Notes: generated by a model not told the origin, from the letters alone. A stretch of DNA of 64,000 nt from Natrinema zhouii (GCF_013456555.2 NZ_CP059154.1:1240001-1304000), one strand, 5' to 3'. Counted from the stretch's first letter, positions 54,405 through 63,478 are shown. Numbers and translations are program-made.

Positions 54405-56225
54405 TCATAGCTGGTCCTCCGCCAGTGCGAACTGGCCGTTGTCGCCGCCGCTTGGCACCATCGGGTAGACGTTGGCGTCGGGGTCGATATGAACGTCGAT
54501 TACCGACGGGCCGTCGTACGCGATCGCGGCCTCGATCGTCTCGGCGACGTCGTCGTAGTCGTCGATCCGGAAGCCCTCGGCGCCGAACGCTTCGGCGAGC
54601 TTGTCGAACTCGGGCATCCAGCCGTAGTCCGACGCGGAGTGGCGGCCGTCGAAGAAGGCGTCCTGCCACTGTCGGACCATGCCGATGTACTCGTTGTTGA
54701 GGACCGCGACGGTGATGTCGAGTTCCTCGCGGACGGCGACTGACAGGCCCTGGAGCGTCATCAGGAACGAGCCGTCGCCGTCGATGCAGACGACCTCCTG
54801 GTCGTCGTCGGCCGCGAGTCGCGCGCCGATCGCGGATGGGAGTCCGTACCCCATCGCGCCGAGCCCGTGACTCGAGACCCAGGTGCGGGGCTCGGTGTAG
54901 GTCCAGTACTGGCAGGCCCACATCTGGTGTTGCCCGACGCCGGTGGTGACGATGGCTCGATCGCTCGTGGCCTCGTCGAGCGCCTCGACGACGAACTCCG
55001 GCTGGACCGGTTTGTCCTTGGGCGCGTCGTAGGCCATCGAGTAGTCGGACTTCCACTGCTGGCACTGCGCGCGCCACTTCTTCGCTTCCGGCGAGGAGTC
55101 GACGGCGTCGGCCAGCTGCTCGACGACCGTTTCGGCGTCGCCGACCAGCGGGTAGTCCGCGTGGATGTTCTTCGAGATTTCCGCGGGGTCGATGTCGACG
55201 TGGATGAGCTCCGCGTCGGGCGCGAAGGTCTCGATGCCGCCGGTCAGGCGGTCGTCGAAGCGGGTGCCGATGCCGATCAGCGTGTCGCAGTGCGTGATCG
55301 CCATGTTGGCGTAGCCGGTGCCGTGCATCCCCGCCATCTCGAGGGAGAGCTCGTGATCCTCGGGGAACGCGCCGATGCCGGGCATCGTCGTGATGACCGG
55401 AATCTCGTGTTCGATGGCGAACTCGCGGCAGGCCTCGCTGGCCTCGCCCTTGATGACGCCGCCGCCGAGCAACATTGCGGGTCGGTCCGCGTTCTCGATT
55501 CGCTCGGCCGCGGCCGCGACGAGCTTCGGGTCCGCTTGTTCCTGCACCTGATAGGTGTCGGGAACCTTCGGATCGTCTGGCTCGCAATCGGTTTCGCCGT
55601 TCGTGATGTCCTTGGGCAGATCGACCAGGGTCGGTCCCGGTCGGCCCGCACCGGCGAGCGCGAACGCCTCGCTGACGTCGCTGCCGACGCGATCCGAGTC
55701 GCTCGAGAAGGTGTTGTCCTTCGTGATCGGCGTTGTGACGCCGGTGGTGTCGGTCTCCTGGAACGCGTCGTTGCCGACGAACTCCGTCGGGACCTGTCCC
55801 GTCAGCGCGAGCAGCGGATCCGAGTCCATGTCGGCGTCCGCGATTCCCGTCACGAGGTTGGTCGCGCCCGGCCCCGAGGTCGCGAGGCAGACGCCCGGCT
55901 CGCCCGAGACGATGCCGTAGGCGTCGGCCGCGTGGGCCGCGCCCTGCTCGTGGGCCATCGTCACGTGACGAATGTCCGAGTCGTAGAGCGCGTCGTAGAC
56001 GGGCATGATCGCCCCGCCCTGAACGCCGAATGCGTACTCGACGCCCGCGTTCTCGAGCGCGCGAACGACGGACTCGGCACCCGACGTAACAGGTCGGGGT
56101 GTCGTCTCGGCTCCGGTGTCGGCCGCCGAGTCGTCCTCGGTGGCCGCGTCGGGCGCGGCGCTGTCGGTGATCTGGTCGTCGTCCTGTTCGTCGTCCGGGG
56201 TGACCTTTGCTGCGCGTTCGCTCAT
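54405..56225 (-). CDS. ilvB: Acetolactate synthase large subunit
   Basis: A 606-residue ThDP enzyme. The first 50 residues are an acidic extension. The catalytic Glu region is GVCLATSGPGATNLVTG with the upstream FGVQGGAIMPVYDAL, and the ThDP/Mg motif is CIDGDGSFLMTLQGLSVAVREELDITVAVLNN-type (GDGSF to LNNEY). It condenses pyruvate to acetolactate or with 2-oxobutyrate. A good ribosome site (GGAGG, 6 nt before the ATG) exists on the minus strand. Two short leader ORFs lie upstream. Confidence 0.96.
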   Translation of the reverse strand: MSERAAKVTPDDEQDDDQITDSAAPDAATEDDSAADTGAETTPRPVTSGAESVVRALENAGVEYAFGVQGGAIMPVYDALYDSDIRHVTMAHEQGAAHAADAYGIVSGEPGVCLATSGPGATNLVTGIADADMDSDPLLALTGQVPTEFVGNDAFQETDTTGVTTPITKDNTFSSDSDRVGSDVSEAFALAGAGRPGPTLVDLPKDITNGETDCEPDDPKVPDTYQVQEQADPKLVAAAAERIENADRPAMLLGGGVIKGEASEACREFAIEHEIPVITTMPGIGAFPEDHELSLEMAGMHGTGYANMAITHCDTLIGIGTRFDDRLTGGIETFAPDAELIHVDIDPAEISKNIHADYPLVGDAETVVEQLADAVDSSPEAKKWRAQCQQWKSDYSMAYDAPKDKPVQPEFVVEALDEATSDRAIVTTGVGQHQMWACQYWTYTEPRTWVSSHGLGAMGYGLPSAIGARLAADDDQEVVCIDGDGSFLMTLQGLSVAVREELDITVAVLNNEYIGMVRQWQDAFFDGRHSASDYGWMPEFDKLAEAFGAEGFRIDDYDDVAETIEAAIAYDGPSVIDVHIDPDANVYPMVPSGGDNGQFALAEDQL

Positions 56226-56278
56226 CGATTGCCTCCCGCCGGTGTGCGGCGATCGGGTGGTGTACGGTAGTGTGTCAT
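56222..56278 (-). CDS. 18-residue upstream ORF overlapping the ilvB start
   Basis: A short frame beginning MTHYRTPP and ending AGGNR, with its TGA overlapping the ilvB ATG as ATGA. Translation would run into the ilvB start, so it could couple translation. The ilvB Shine-Dalgarno sequence GGGAGG lies inside its last codons. It may be coincidental. Confidence 0.3.
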   Translation of the reverse strand: MTHYRTPPDRRTPAGGNR

Positions 56279-56349
56279 CTGCTGGTTTGGTGATCGATCG
56301 GAGAACGATGCGGATTCCGGTCCGAAGCTGCGAGGTACTGAGAGTGGGG

Positions 56350-56436
56350 CTAGAAGGCCCCTACAATACGAATCGGAGCGAGCGCGCTGGTGTCGACCGT
56401 GCGAACGCGAGCCGACAGGGAAGCGCGGACCGTCAT
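56350..56436 (-). CDS. Candidate leader peptide ORF upstream of ilvB
   Basis: A 28-residue ORF starting MTVRASLSARVRT and ending LAPIRIVGAF, with 8 Val/Leu/Ile residues of 28 clustered at the end. A TATA-like element (GGATTATACC on the minus strand, about 56461-56470) lies about 30 nt before its ATG, giving a leaderless or near-leaderless transcript. The hairpin GGGGC-N6-GCCCC (56346-56361) covers its stop codon. The position before ilvB suggests control by branched-chain amino acid supply. Confidence 0.4.
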   Translation of the reverse strand: MTVRASLSARVRTVDTSALAPIRIVGAF

Positions 56437-56548
56437 TACTGTCTATGTAGTTCACTCGAGGGGTATAATCCTTACGAGTCGTGCGGCCGCGACCGCTCGA
56501 GCGCGACAGCAGGGGCTCGCGGCCGGTGGCAAACGTGGGAGACATTAC

Positions 56549-57782
56549 TCAGGCGCGCACCTCCTCCTGATCCTGCTGGCGTTCGACGCCAGCCTCCTCG
56601 GCGAAGCGCTCGAGGATGTCGACCGTCACGCGGCGCTTCTCGGCCCCGTAGTCCTTGACGCGGCGGGTGACCGCTCGGACCTGTTCGTCGGTGGGGTCGA
56701 AGCCGCACTCGGTGAGGCGTTCCCGGACCGAATGGGTGCCGGTGTGTTTGCCCATGACGAGCTTGCGTTCGGCACCGATCATCTCGGGGGTCATGACGCC
56801 GGGCTCGAAGGTGTCGGAGTTTTCGATGACGCCGGCGGCGTGGATGCCGCTCTCGTGGGAGAAGGCGTTGTCGCCGACGACGGGCTTGTTGCCCGGCGTG
56901 TCCATCCCGCTTTTCTCTTCGACGAGCTCGGAGAGTTCGGTGATCCGCGTCGTGTCGATCCCCGTATCGCACTGGTAGAGCGACTCGACGGCCATGACGT
57001 ACTCCTCGTAGGCGGCGTTGCCGGCCCGCTCGCCGATGGAGTTGACCGATACCTGTGCCTGAGCCGCGCCGGCTTCGATGCCGGCCAGCGCGTTGGCGGT
57101 GGCCAGCCCGAAGTCGTCGTGGGCGTGGACGTCAATTCGCGCGTCGGTGTGGGCGCAGACCTTCTCGATCATGGCCCTAAAGCGGGTCGGCGTGGCGACG
57201 CCACACGTATCCGGAATGTTGATCCAGTCGGTACCCGCATCGGAGACCGCTTCGATGACCTCGATCAGGTACTCCTCGTCGGTTCGAGTCGCATCCATCG
57301 GCGAGAACATGCAGGTCGCGCCCGCCTCCGTGATACGTTCGACCGAATTGACTGCGCGCTCTACGACTTCCGCTCGCGTGGCGTGCATCGAATCCTCGAT
57401 TTGGACGTCGCTGGTGCTGACGAACACGTGCACCATCTCGACGCCGGAATCGAGTGCCGCTTCGATGTCACCGTCGACGACGCGGGCTAACCCGCAGGTC
57501 GTCGAACTGGTTGCCGATGCGATATCACGAACGGCCTCGAACTCGGCGTCCGAGTTGACGGGGAATCCAGCCTCGATGACGTGGGTTCCCATCTCGTCCA
57601 AGATGGACGCGATCTGCCGTTTGTCGTCGTAAGAGAACGATGTGCCGGGTGACTGTTCGCCATCCCGGAGGGTTGTATCGAAGACACGTGCTGACTCTAT
57701 TTCGTCAGTGGAATCTAACGTGCCCTGGAAGAACTCGACCCCCCTGATTGGTATCAGAGGATGGGCTGTCTTGTGAAGACAT
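56549..57782 (-). CDS. leuA: 2-isopropylmalate (or citramalate) synthase, frameshifted near the N-terminus
   Basis: The enzyme frame runs from FFQGTLDSTDEIE through the catalytic motif RVFDTTLRDGEQSPG, NIPDTCGVATP and DVHAHDDFGLATAN (metal His pair HAHDD) to the C-terminus at 56549, about 410 residues in all. The only good start, ATG at 57782 (MSSQDSPSSDTNQG), is in another frame. The frames meet in a run of six G (minus strand, 57739-57744); five G would join them cleanly. The protein lacks the C-terminal LeuA allosteric domain. Either the gene is broken, the run is a sequencing error, or slippage restores it. Promoter TTTTATAT lies at about 57809-57816. Confidence 0.85.
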
Positions 57783-58272
57783 TGTATCTGAATCCGAGGT
57801 GCGACGAGATATATAAAACTATCGCTGTGAACGGCGAGCGCCGGCCGTAGATACTATCACTATCGTTCATGATAGTTGCAAAACCGCACGACTCCGTCGA
57901 CCTATTATCAGGTTGTATCTCCTAGTACTGTTTAGGCGCCGTCGCGGAATCAGCGCGAATATCGAGTCTCGAACTCGAATTACCGTCCGTTCGATCCCAG
58001 TTGGCCGGCTCGAGCGCTGGCGCGCGGTTGACTTTGGACGTTCGCTCACTGCGACCCGTCTCGAGTCGATCGAAACATGTCCTCCACTGATTACTGCGAC
58101 CACTATTGGATATTCGTCCAACCTCGGCCATGGAAATCACATGGGCAGAAGAGAACGCAAACGCGACTGGAACGTACCTCATCCGTGCGAGTCAGGACCC
58201 GACCACAGGGCCTCGAGGTGACGGTCACGGAGCATACGCGCGTATCAAGACTTTAAGCCCGGTCGTGGTAGG
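57783..58272. other. Divergent promoter region of leuA and the ferritin-like gene
   Basis: About 490 bases with no gene I can support. It holds the leuA TATA candidate (TTTTATAT, minus strand, about 57809-57816), a perfect 6-bp inverted repeat ACTATC-N6-GATAGT (57859-57876) and a further ACTATC at about 57818-57823 that may be half of another site. A TATA-like CTTTAAGC at about 58251-58258 precedes the ferritin-like gene. Confidence 0.5.
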
Positions 58273-58737
58273 ATGGCGCGCATGACAACTGACGAAATTA
58301 CCGATATCCTGACGAAGGCGTACATCGACGAACTCGAGACCGTGATGAACTACCAGACCAACGCGATCGTCCTTGACGGCATCCACGCCGAGGAGGTCAA
58401 AACGAGCCTCGAGGAGGACATCCAGGAGGAGCTCGGCCACGCCGAAATGCTCGGCGAACGCCTGAAACAGCTAGACGAGTCCCCGCCCGGCTCGGAGTCC
58501 TTCGAGGCCAACCAGCACAGCCTCCAGCCGCCCGAAGACACCACCGACGTCCAGTCGGTCATCGAGGGCGTGCTCGAGGCCGAGGAGGACGCGATCGAGA
58601 CCTATCGATCGCTGATCGAGGCCGCGACCGATGCGAACGACCCGGTCACGGAGGACGTCGCGGTGACGATCCTCGCGGACGAGGAGGCCCACCGAACCGA
58701 GTTCCGTGGCTTCCAGAAGGAGTTCCCGATGGATTGA
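58273..58737 (+). CDS. Ferritin-like di-iron protein
   Basis: A 154-residue four-helix protein. Helix 1 holds DELETVMNYQTNAIVLDG, helix 2 EDIQEELGHAEMLGERL (ExxH), helix 3 VLEAEEDAIETYRSLIEAA and helix 4 ILADEEAHRTEFRGF (ExxH), giving the ferritin-type di-iron ligands. It may store iron or protect DNA, as bacterioferritin or DPS-like proteins do; the exact branch is uncertain. An ATG at 58282 is an alternative start. Confidence 0.88.
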   Translation: MARMTTDEITDILTKAYIDELETVMNYQTNAIVLDGIHAEEVKTSLEEDIQEELGHAEMLGERLKQLDESPPGSESFEANQHSLQPPEDTTDVQSVIEGVLEAEEDAIETYRSLIEAATDANDPVTEDVAVTILADEEAHRTEFRGFQKEFPMD

Positions 58738-58790
58738 GTAGTTGTTTCCGATAGCAACCGCGAGCGAACGAGTGCGCGGCGCGCAGCGTT

Positions 58791-59007
58791 CGAGAATCGC
58801 GGTGCGATTCTCGAGCCCATCAGAAGTGCTTTGCACTTTTGAGGACGCCGCGGGAAGGCGAACGGCGTAGCCGTGAGCCAGTGAGCGAGCGGGCCGACGA
58901 CCGATGTGAAGGCTCGCTACGCGAGCCGAAACGGAGGGAGGAGTGCTTTTGATCAACCTTTTACCGAGCGACCGAGCGAAAGCGAGGGAGCGCAGAGTAA
59001 AAGGTTG
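58791..59007. repeat. Cluster of intergenic palindromes
   Basis: Four hairpin-forming inverted repeats in about 220 bases: CGAGAATCGC-N3-GCGATTCTCG (58791-58813), AAGTGC-N3-GCACTT (58824-58838), GGCTCGC-N3-GCGAGCC (58911-58927) and CAACCTTTTAC-N32-GTAAAAGGTTG (58954-59007). The spacing DNA has repeated GAGCGA motifs. It resembles dispersed haloarchaeal intergenic repeats, or small nonautonomous elements. Confidence 0.6.
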
Positions 59008-59047
59008 GAGGCGAACGTTTTTCTCATCCCGGTTCGACCCACCCCGT

Positions 59048-59338
59048 ATGAGCGATTTCGACCTCGACCTTCGAACCGTCGAGGAGCACATTGACGACGA
59101 ACTCGAGCTCGAGGGAAGCATCATCCTCGGCTTCCTCGACGGGGAAACGTCGGACGACGAGTGGCTCGAGGCGATTTCGAAGGGGAACGTGCTCGTCCTC
59201 AACGTCGACGGTGACGTCAACGAACTGGCCGCGGGATTCGCTCGAGAGGTCAAAGAGTCGGGCGGGAATCTCGTTCACTTCCGGGGGTTTTTGCTCGTGA
59301 CGCCGCCGGGCATTGACGTGAGTACGAACCGACTGTAG
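59048..59338 (+). CDS. Conserved haloarchaeal protein, DUF5779-like
   Basis: A 96-residue soluble acidic protein: LRTVEEHIDDELELEGSIIL, GETSDDEWLEAISKGNVLVL and VHFRGFLLVTPPGIDVSTNRL. The alternating beta/alpha pattern resembles a small Rossmann-like or NBD fold. It matches the halophile family I know as DUF5779, from memory. Function is unknown. The ATG at 59048 lies shortly after the palindrome cluster. Confidence 0.75.
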   Translation: MSDFDLDLRTVEEHIDDELELEGSIILGFLDGETSDDEWLEAISKGNVLVLNVDGDVNELAAGFAREVKESGGNLVHFRGFLLVTPPGIDVSTNRL

Positions 59339-59345
59339 AAACGAA

Positions 59346-60947
59346 TCAGTCTGCGGGATAGACGTCTGTCACCGTCCCGACGCCCTTGCTGCGGCCCTCG
59401 CGGAAGACGAACTTCTGACCCTCCTCGATCAGATACGGCCGGAACTTGAATCGGACGGTGGTCTCGCCCGTATCGCCCGGCAGCAGGCGACCGTTCTCGG
59501 GGTAGAAGGCCGCGGCTTCGCCGATCGTCTCGAGGTGGACCACCGGTTCGTACCCTTCGCCGATGCGAGTGGGGTGGTTGAGCACCATGACTTCGGCCTC
59601 GAACTCCCGAACGGGTTCGGGGTCGGCGTCTCGCGGTAACAGGACCATGCCGCGTTCGATCGCGCTCTCCTTGATCCCCTTGAGCGCGATCCCGACGATC
59701 CGGCCCGCCTGGGCCTTGTCGACCCGGTGGTAGTGCATCTCGATCGAGCGCACCTCGACCTCCTGAAACCGGCCGTCGGCCATCGGGCCGATCAAGAGTT
59801 CGTCGCCGGCCTCGACCTCGCCCGACATGACCGTCCCCGAGGCGACCGCACCGACGCCGGTGACCGAGTAGCTGCGGTCGACGTACATCCGGAACTCGCC
59901 CGTGTCCTGTGACGTCTTCGGAAGCCGATCGAACAGTTCGTCCAGCGTCTCGAGGCCGTCCATCGTAATCGCGCTGGTTTCGACGATGGGAACGACGCGC
60001 TCGCTGACCTCCTCGACGGCGGCGTCGACGCCGTGGCGGGCGACCCGCAGCGGCGACTTGTCGACGTCGCGGAGGAGCCGTTCGACCTCGCGTTCGACCT
60101 CCTCGACGCGCTCCTCGTCGACGGTGTCGGTCTTCGTGATCGCGACGATCGTCGGGAGGTCGGTGGCGAGCAGGACGCCGAGGTGCTCTCGCGTCGTCCG
60201 CGTCGGGCCGTCGTCGGCGGCGACGACCAGCATGCCGTAGTCGAGTTTCTGCCCGACCAGACCGCGGATCGTCGTCCGGAGCCACGGCTCGTGGCCGACG
60301 GTATCGACGAAGGAGACGAGTCGATCGGCCTCCTGCACGACCTCCGCGCGGTCGGCCTTGCGGTTCGGGTTCCGCACTCGAACGGGACCGTCGTCGTCGA
60401 AGCCGTAGACCGCGTAGGAGAGGTCGGCCGAGAGGCCGCGCTCGACCTCGTGGGGCTGCACGTCGAGGAACGCGCGGGTTGCACCGTCTCCGTCGTCGGG
60501 TTTGCCAGTTACGAGCGACCCCACCAGGGTGCTCTTTCCGTGGTCGACGTGGCCCGCCGTCCCGATAACGACGTGTTCGTCGTCCGTCTCGAGGACGCCG
60601 CCTTCACGGACCTGGGCGACGCCGACGATCCCCTCGTTGATCCCCCAGGTCTGCACGTCTTCGATGTGTGCGTCGGCCTCCTCGGCGAGCAGGGAGAGGA
60701 CGTCCATCGTCTCGGAGAAGGTGTCGGGATCGATGCCGGCGAGACCGCCGTCGTCGGTAACGCCGACGACGTACGTCGCCTCGCCGTCGCCCGAAAGGAG
60801 TCGGTGTCGGAGTTGCGCGGCCAGGCTCTCCCGTCGTCCACCCTCGAGGTGGACGTCTCGTGACAGTCGTTCCTTGAATTCGACGTTGCCACCGTCCTGT
60901 TCGCCACGGTCCAGGGCTCGCTCGAGGAGAGCCCGGTCACGGCTCAT
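59346..60947 (-). CDS. GTPBP1-family translational GTPase
   Basis: A 533-residue GTPase. G1 is GTAGHVDHGKSTLVG (about residues 128-142), G3 is VDTVGHEPW, G4 is TKTD, followed by EF-Tu-like beta-barrel domains 2 and 3 (VTGVGAVASGTVMSGEVEAG; VMVLNHPTRIGEGYEPVVH). A unique N-terminal domain (about 1-120) precedes it. It belongs with eukaryotic GTPBP1/2, linked to ribosome or mRNA surveillance. The ATG at 60947 (MSRDRALLE) was chosen. It is convergent with the DUF5779-like gene, 7 nt between stops. Confidence 0.93.
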   Translation of the reverse strand: MSRDRALLERALDRGEQDGGNVEFKERLSRDVHLEGGRRESLAAQLRHRLLSGDGEATYVVGVTDDGGLAGIDPDTFSETMDVLSLLAEEADAHIEDVQTWGINEGIVGVAQVREGGVLETDDEHVVIGTAGHVDHGKSTLVGSLVTGKPDDGDGATRAFLDVQPHEVERGLSADLSYAVYGFDDDGPVRVRNPNRKADRAEVVQEADRLVSFVDTVGHEPWLRTTIRGLVGQKLDYGMLVVAADDGPTRTTREHLGVLLATDLPTIVAITKTDTVDEERVEEVEREVERLLRDVDKSPLRVARHGVDAAVEEVSERVVPIVETSAITMDGLETLDELFDRLPKTSQDTGEFRMYVDRSYSVTGVGAVASGTVMSGEVEAGDELLIGPMADGRFQEVEVRSIEMHYHRVDKAQAGRIVGIALKGIKESAIERGMVLLPRDADPEPVREFEAEVMVLNHPTRIGEGYEPVVHLETIGEAAAFYPENGRLLPGDTGETTVRFKFRPYLIEEGQKFVFREGRSKGVGTVTDVYPAD

Positions 60948-61167
60948 ATCCCCTGGTAGAGGGCCACACGGCAAAAGCCTTCCCGTGTATCGACAATATG
61001 TGACATGGTATAACTCCCGAGTCGGAGAAAACTACGCCGACAGGCACTCAAACGCCGCTGAAGCGTCCGGAATTCCGTGTGGCCGCGCAGCCGATACCGT
61101 GTAGCCGCACGGCCGGGCCGAACGTGCCGGGGCCGCTTTCAAGCCCCTCGAGTCCGTACCGCACGGT

Positions 61168-61347
61168 ATGAGTGTCAGTGGCCTCTGTCAGATCTGTGAA
61201 TCCCGTCCGGCCCAGGAGCGGTGTTCCAACTGCGGGACGCTCGCGTGTGAGGTTCACTACGAGGACAGCATGGAGTTGTGTGCCGACTGTGCCTCGCAGG
61301 CCCAGCCGGGCCCCGGGAACGACGACGTAGAGATCAACCGGCTCTGA
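61168..61347 (+). CDS. HIT-type zinc-finger mini-protein
   Basis: A 59-residue protein with eight candidate zinc ligands: CQICESRPAQERC, SNCGTLACEVHY and LCADC. The pattern fits a small cross-brace HIT/B-box-like finger. Such mini-proteins are abundant in haloarchaea, mostly without a known role. The ATG at 61168 is followed by a good frame to 61347; it lies 31 nt before the next gene and may share its transcript. Confidence 0.75.
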   Translation: MSVSGLCQICESRPAQERCSNCGTLACEVHYEDSMELCADCASQAQPGPGNDDVEINRL

Positions 61348-61378
61348 CCCGGCCAACGAAACCGAGGACGCCCGTCCC

Positions 61379-61636
61379 GTGACCTCGATACGAGACCTGC
61401 TCGGCGAGTCACTCGGCGTCGGCGAGACGTATCGGCTCCGACTCGAGGAGCGCGACGGAACCCTCGTCGCCGGCCACCCGAACGACGCCAGTCCGATGGA
61501 GATTGCCGTCGTCGAGGGACTGGATCGGCTCGAGGAGCGGCCGCCGGCAGGGTCGGTCACGGTGGAAGTCGTCGCTCGAGTGGTCGACGGTCGGATCGCG
61601 GGGCGGGTAGTCGATGCTGATCCGGACCACCGGTAG
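61379..61636 (+). CDS. Conserved small haloarchaeal protein, GTG start
   Basis: An 85-residue acidic protein, mostly beta-strand: GVGETYRLRLEERDGTLVAG, MEIAVVEGLDRLEER, SVTVEVVARVVDGRIAGRVV. It may be a small OB or SH3-like barrel. The start is a GTG at 61379. No named family is certain. Its close spacing after the zinc-finger gene suggests one transcript. Confidence 0.6.
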   Translation: MTSIRDLLGESLGVGETYRLRLEERDGTLVAGHPNDASPMEIAVVEGLDRLEERPPAGSVTVEVVARVVDGRIAGRVVDADPDHR

Positions 61637-61661
61637 AACGCCAGCGAGAAGGCGAGGATCG

Positions 61662-62465
61662 CTACTCGTCTCGGTACTGATTGAGCCGCTTTTTGAGTCG
61701 CTTCGCGGCTTGTCCGCTGGCAGTAGCGAACTCTTCACCGTGATCCTCGCCAGCGAAAATGATTCCGCGCGAGGAGTTGACCAATCCGACGCCGTCGGCC
61801 AGCCCGTACTCGACCGCCGCTTCGGCGTCGCCGCCCTGCGTCCCGATTCCGGGGACGAGGAATGGGAGATCCGGCACCTGTTCGCGCAACTCTTCGAGTT
61901 CCTCGGGCTGGGTCGCGCCGACGACGAGCCCGACGTTGTCGTTTTCGTTCCAGAGATCCGCCAGCGCGGCTACCCGCTCGTAGACGGATTCCCCGGTCTC
62001 GAGTTCGAGGTCCTGGAGATCCGCACCGCCGGGGTTCGAGGTCCGACAGAGGACGAAGACGCCGGCCTCCTCGTTCGCCAGAAACGGCTGGAGCGAATCG
62101 CGGCCCATGTAGGGATTGACGGTGATTGCGTCGACGGTCTCGAGCAGCTGTGCGTACTGTCGAGTCGTGTTCCCGATATCGGCGCGTTTGGCGTCGAGCA
62201 GGACGGGGACACCCTTCCCGTGGGCGTAGGCGACGGTCTCCTCGAGGGCTCGCCAGCCGTCGGGGTCCTCGTAGAAGGCCGCGTTCGGCTTGAAGACCGC
62301 GGCGTGCTCGTGGGTCGCGTCGATGATGCGGCGGTTGAACGCCCAGCGCGGAAGGTCGTGTTCCCGCAGGTGATCGGGGATGCGCGACGGGTCGGGATCG
62401 AGGCCGACCGAGACGACGCTGTCGACCGTTCGGATGCGGTCGTGCAGCCGGTCGAAGAAGTTCAT
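61662..62465 (-). CDS. pyrF: Orotidine 5'-phosphate decarboxylase
   Basis: A 267-residue TIM barrel of the group 2 (longer) PyrF type. VSVGLDPDPSRIP, FKPNAAFYEDPD and the catalytic VLLDAKRADIGNTTRQY (DxKxxD) are evident, with the phosphate-binding end VPGIGTQGGDAE and VNSSRGIIF. It makes UMP in pyrimidine synthesis. The C-terminal basic tail follows. It is convergent with the small gene ending at 61636. Confidence 0.95.
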   Translation of the reverse strand: MNFFDRLHDRIRTVDSVVSVGLDPDPSRIPDHLREHDLPRWAFNRRIIDATHEHAAVFKPNAAFYEDPDGWRALEETVAYAHGKGVPVLLDAKRADIGNTTRQYAQLLETVDAITVNPYMGRDSLQPFLANEEAGVFVLCRTSNPGGADLQDLELETGESVYERVAALADLWNENDNVGLVVGATQPEELEELREQVPDLPFLVPGIGTQGGDAEAAVEYGLADGVGLVNSSRGIIFAGEDHGEEFATASGQAAKRLKKRLNQYRDE

Positions 62466-62645
62466 GCCTGGAATGGTTTCGCGACGGTCGAAAAGGTTAC
62501 TATACGGACGCCATCGACCGGTAGTGAATCGGTATCGGTGCTACTCGGCCCGACAACGGACGAGCAGTGGCATGCCACGGTACATCGAACCATTCCAAAT
62601 ACTTTAGACATCAGCTACTTCGTACCTATAATCGTTTGCTACTGT

Positions 62646-62894
62646 ATGGGAATTCAACAGAACGCGATGTCGGTTTCGCGTCAGCTTCGCGACCGAGTCC
62701 GATCGACGTTGACAAACGAGACGGAGACGGCTGACGACGAGTCTCCACACAGTGAACACGGGGACGCGGATCACGTCTCGTTCGGAAATCTCTTTCACTG
62801 CTCGCGATGTGGCGACGTCTATATCGCCACCGAGAAACGCGTCTGCTCGGGCTGTGACACGGAAGTCGAACAGGTCCGATCGACGCTGGCCTGA
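62646..62894 (+). CDS. Small zinc-ribbon protein
   Basis: An 82-residue protein. The N-terminal half is a basic-acidic linker (SRQLRDRVRSTLTNETE), and the C-terminal half is a Cys4 ribbon, FHCSRCGDVYIA and VCSGCDTEVEQV. A second ATG at 62667 may be the true start, since a TATA-like CCTATAATC lies at about 62623-62631. Typical of haloarchaeal one-ribbon proteins with unknown function. Confidence 0.7.
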   Translation: MGIQQNAMSVSRQLRDRVRSTLTNETETADDESPHSEHGDADHVSFGNLFHCSRCGDVYIATEKRVCSGCDTEVEQVRSTLA

Positions 62895-62972
62895 CGGGAC
62901 GCTGACGACCTCGGATACCTTCTCGTGCGCCGCGTTCGAACGTCGATTCTCGTTCCGACTCGTTTCGACTCG

Positions 62973-63392
62973 TTACGTCTCGAGTACTTCGATCAGGTTC
63001 CCCTCGGGGTCTCGCAGAAACATGATCGTCGTCCCGCTCTCGGTCGTCCGGGGCTCGCTGAGTGTCGGAACGTCATCGGGAAGCGTCTCAGCGAAGGACT
63101 CGAGATCGTCGACCGAGAGGCCGACGTGGGATGCGCCCGGTTGATTGAGTCCCCCCGCCGGAGAGCCCCGCGCTTCGGGGTCGTACTCGACGAGTTCGAT
63201 TCGGGCCCCGCCCGCCTCGAGATGCGCGAAGTTCGCACTCGCACCCTCGACGCCGACGGCGTCGGAAAAGGCCTCGCCGCCGACGCTGAACCGGTCGGCG
63301 ACTGAGAGGTCGAGCACGTCACGGTAGAACGCGAGCGTCTCCTCGAGGTCGGCGACGGTGATCCCGACGTGGTGTGCGCTGAGGTCTGTCAT
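62973..63392 (-). CDS. VOC-family (glyoxalase/methylmalonyl-CoA epimerase-like) protein
   Basis: A 139-residue vicinal-oxygen-chelate protein with two beta-alpha-beta-beta-beta modules: HHVGITVADLEETLAFYRDV and HVGLSVDDLESFAETLPDD. Metal ligands are probably His in HHVG, Glu in IELVEY, His in SHVG and Glu near the end (NLIEVLE). The arrangement resembles methylmalonyl-CoA epimerase or glyoxalase I; substrate cannot be told. An ATG nine bases upstream (63401) is possible. Confidence 0.88.
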   Translation of the reverse strand: MTDLSAHHVGITVADLEETLAFYRDVLDLSVADRFSVGGEAFSDAVGVEGASANFAHLEAGGARIELVEYDPEARGSPAGGLNQPGASHVGLSVDDLESFAETLPDDVPTLSEPRTTESGTTIMFLRDPEGNLIEVLET

Positions 63393-63478
63393 TAGGTGCA
63401 TCGTACGAGCGCGCCCGAAAAACGCTTCCGTCTGCGCCGTCCGCGCGGTCGGTAGTGAGCGTCGGGTCCGCCGAGGGG

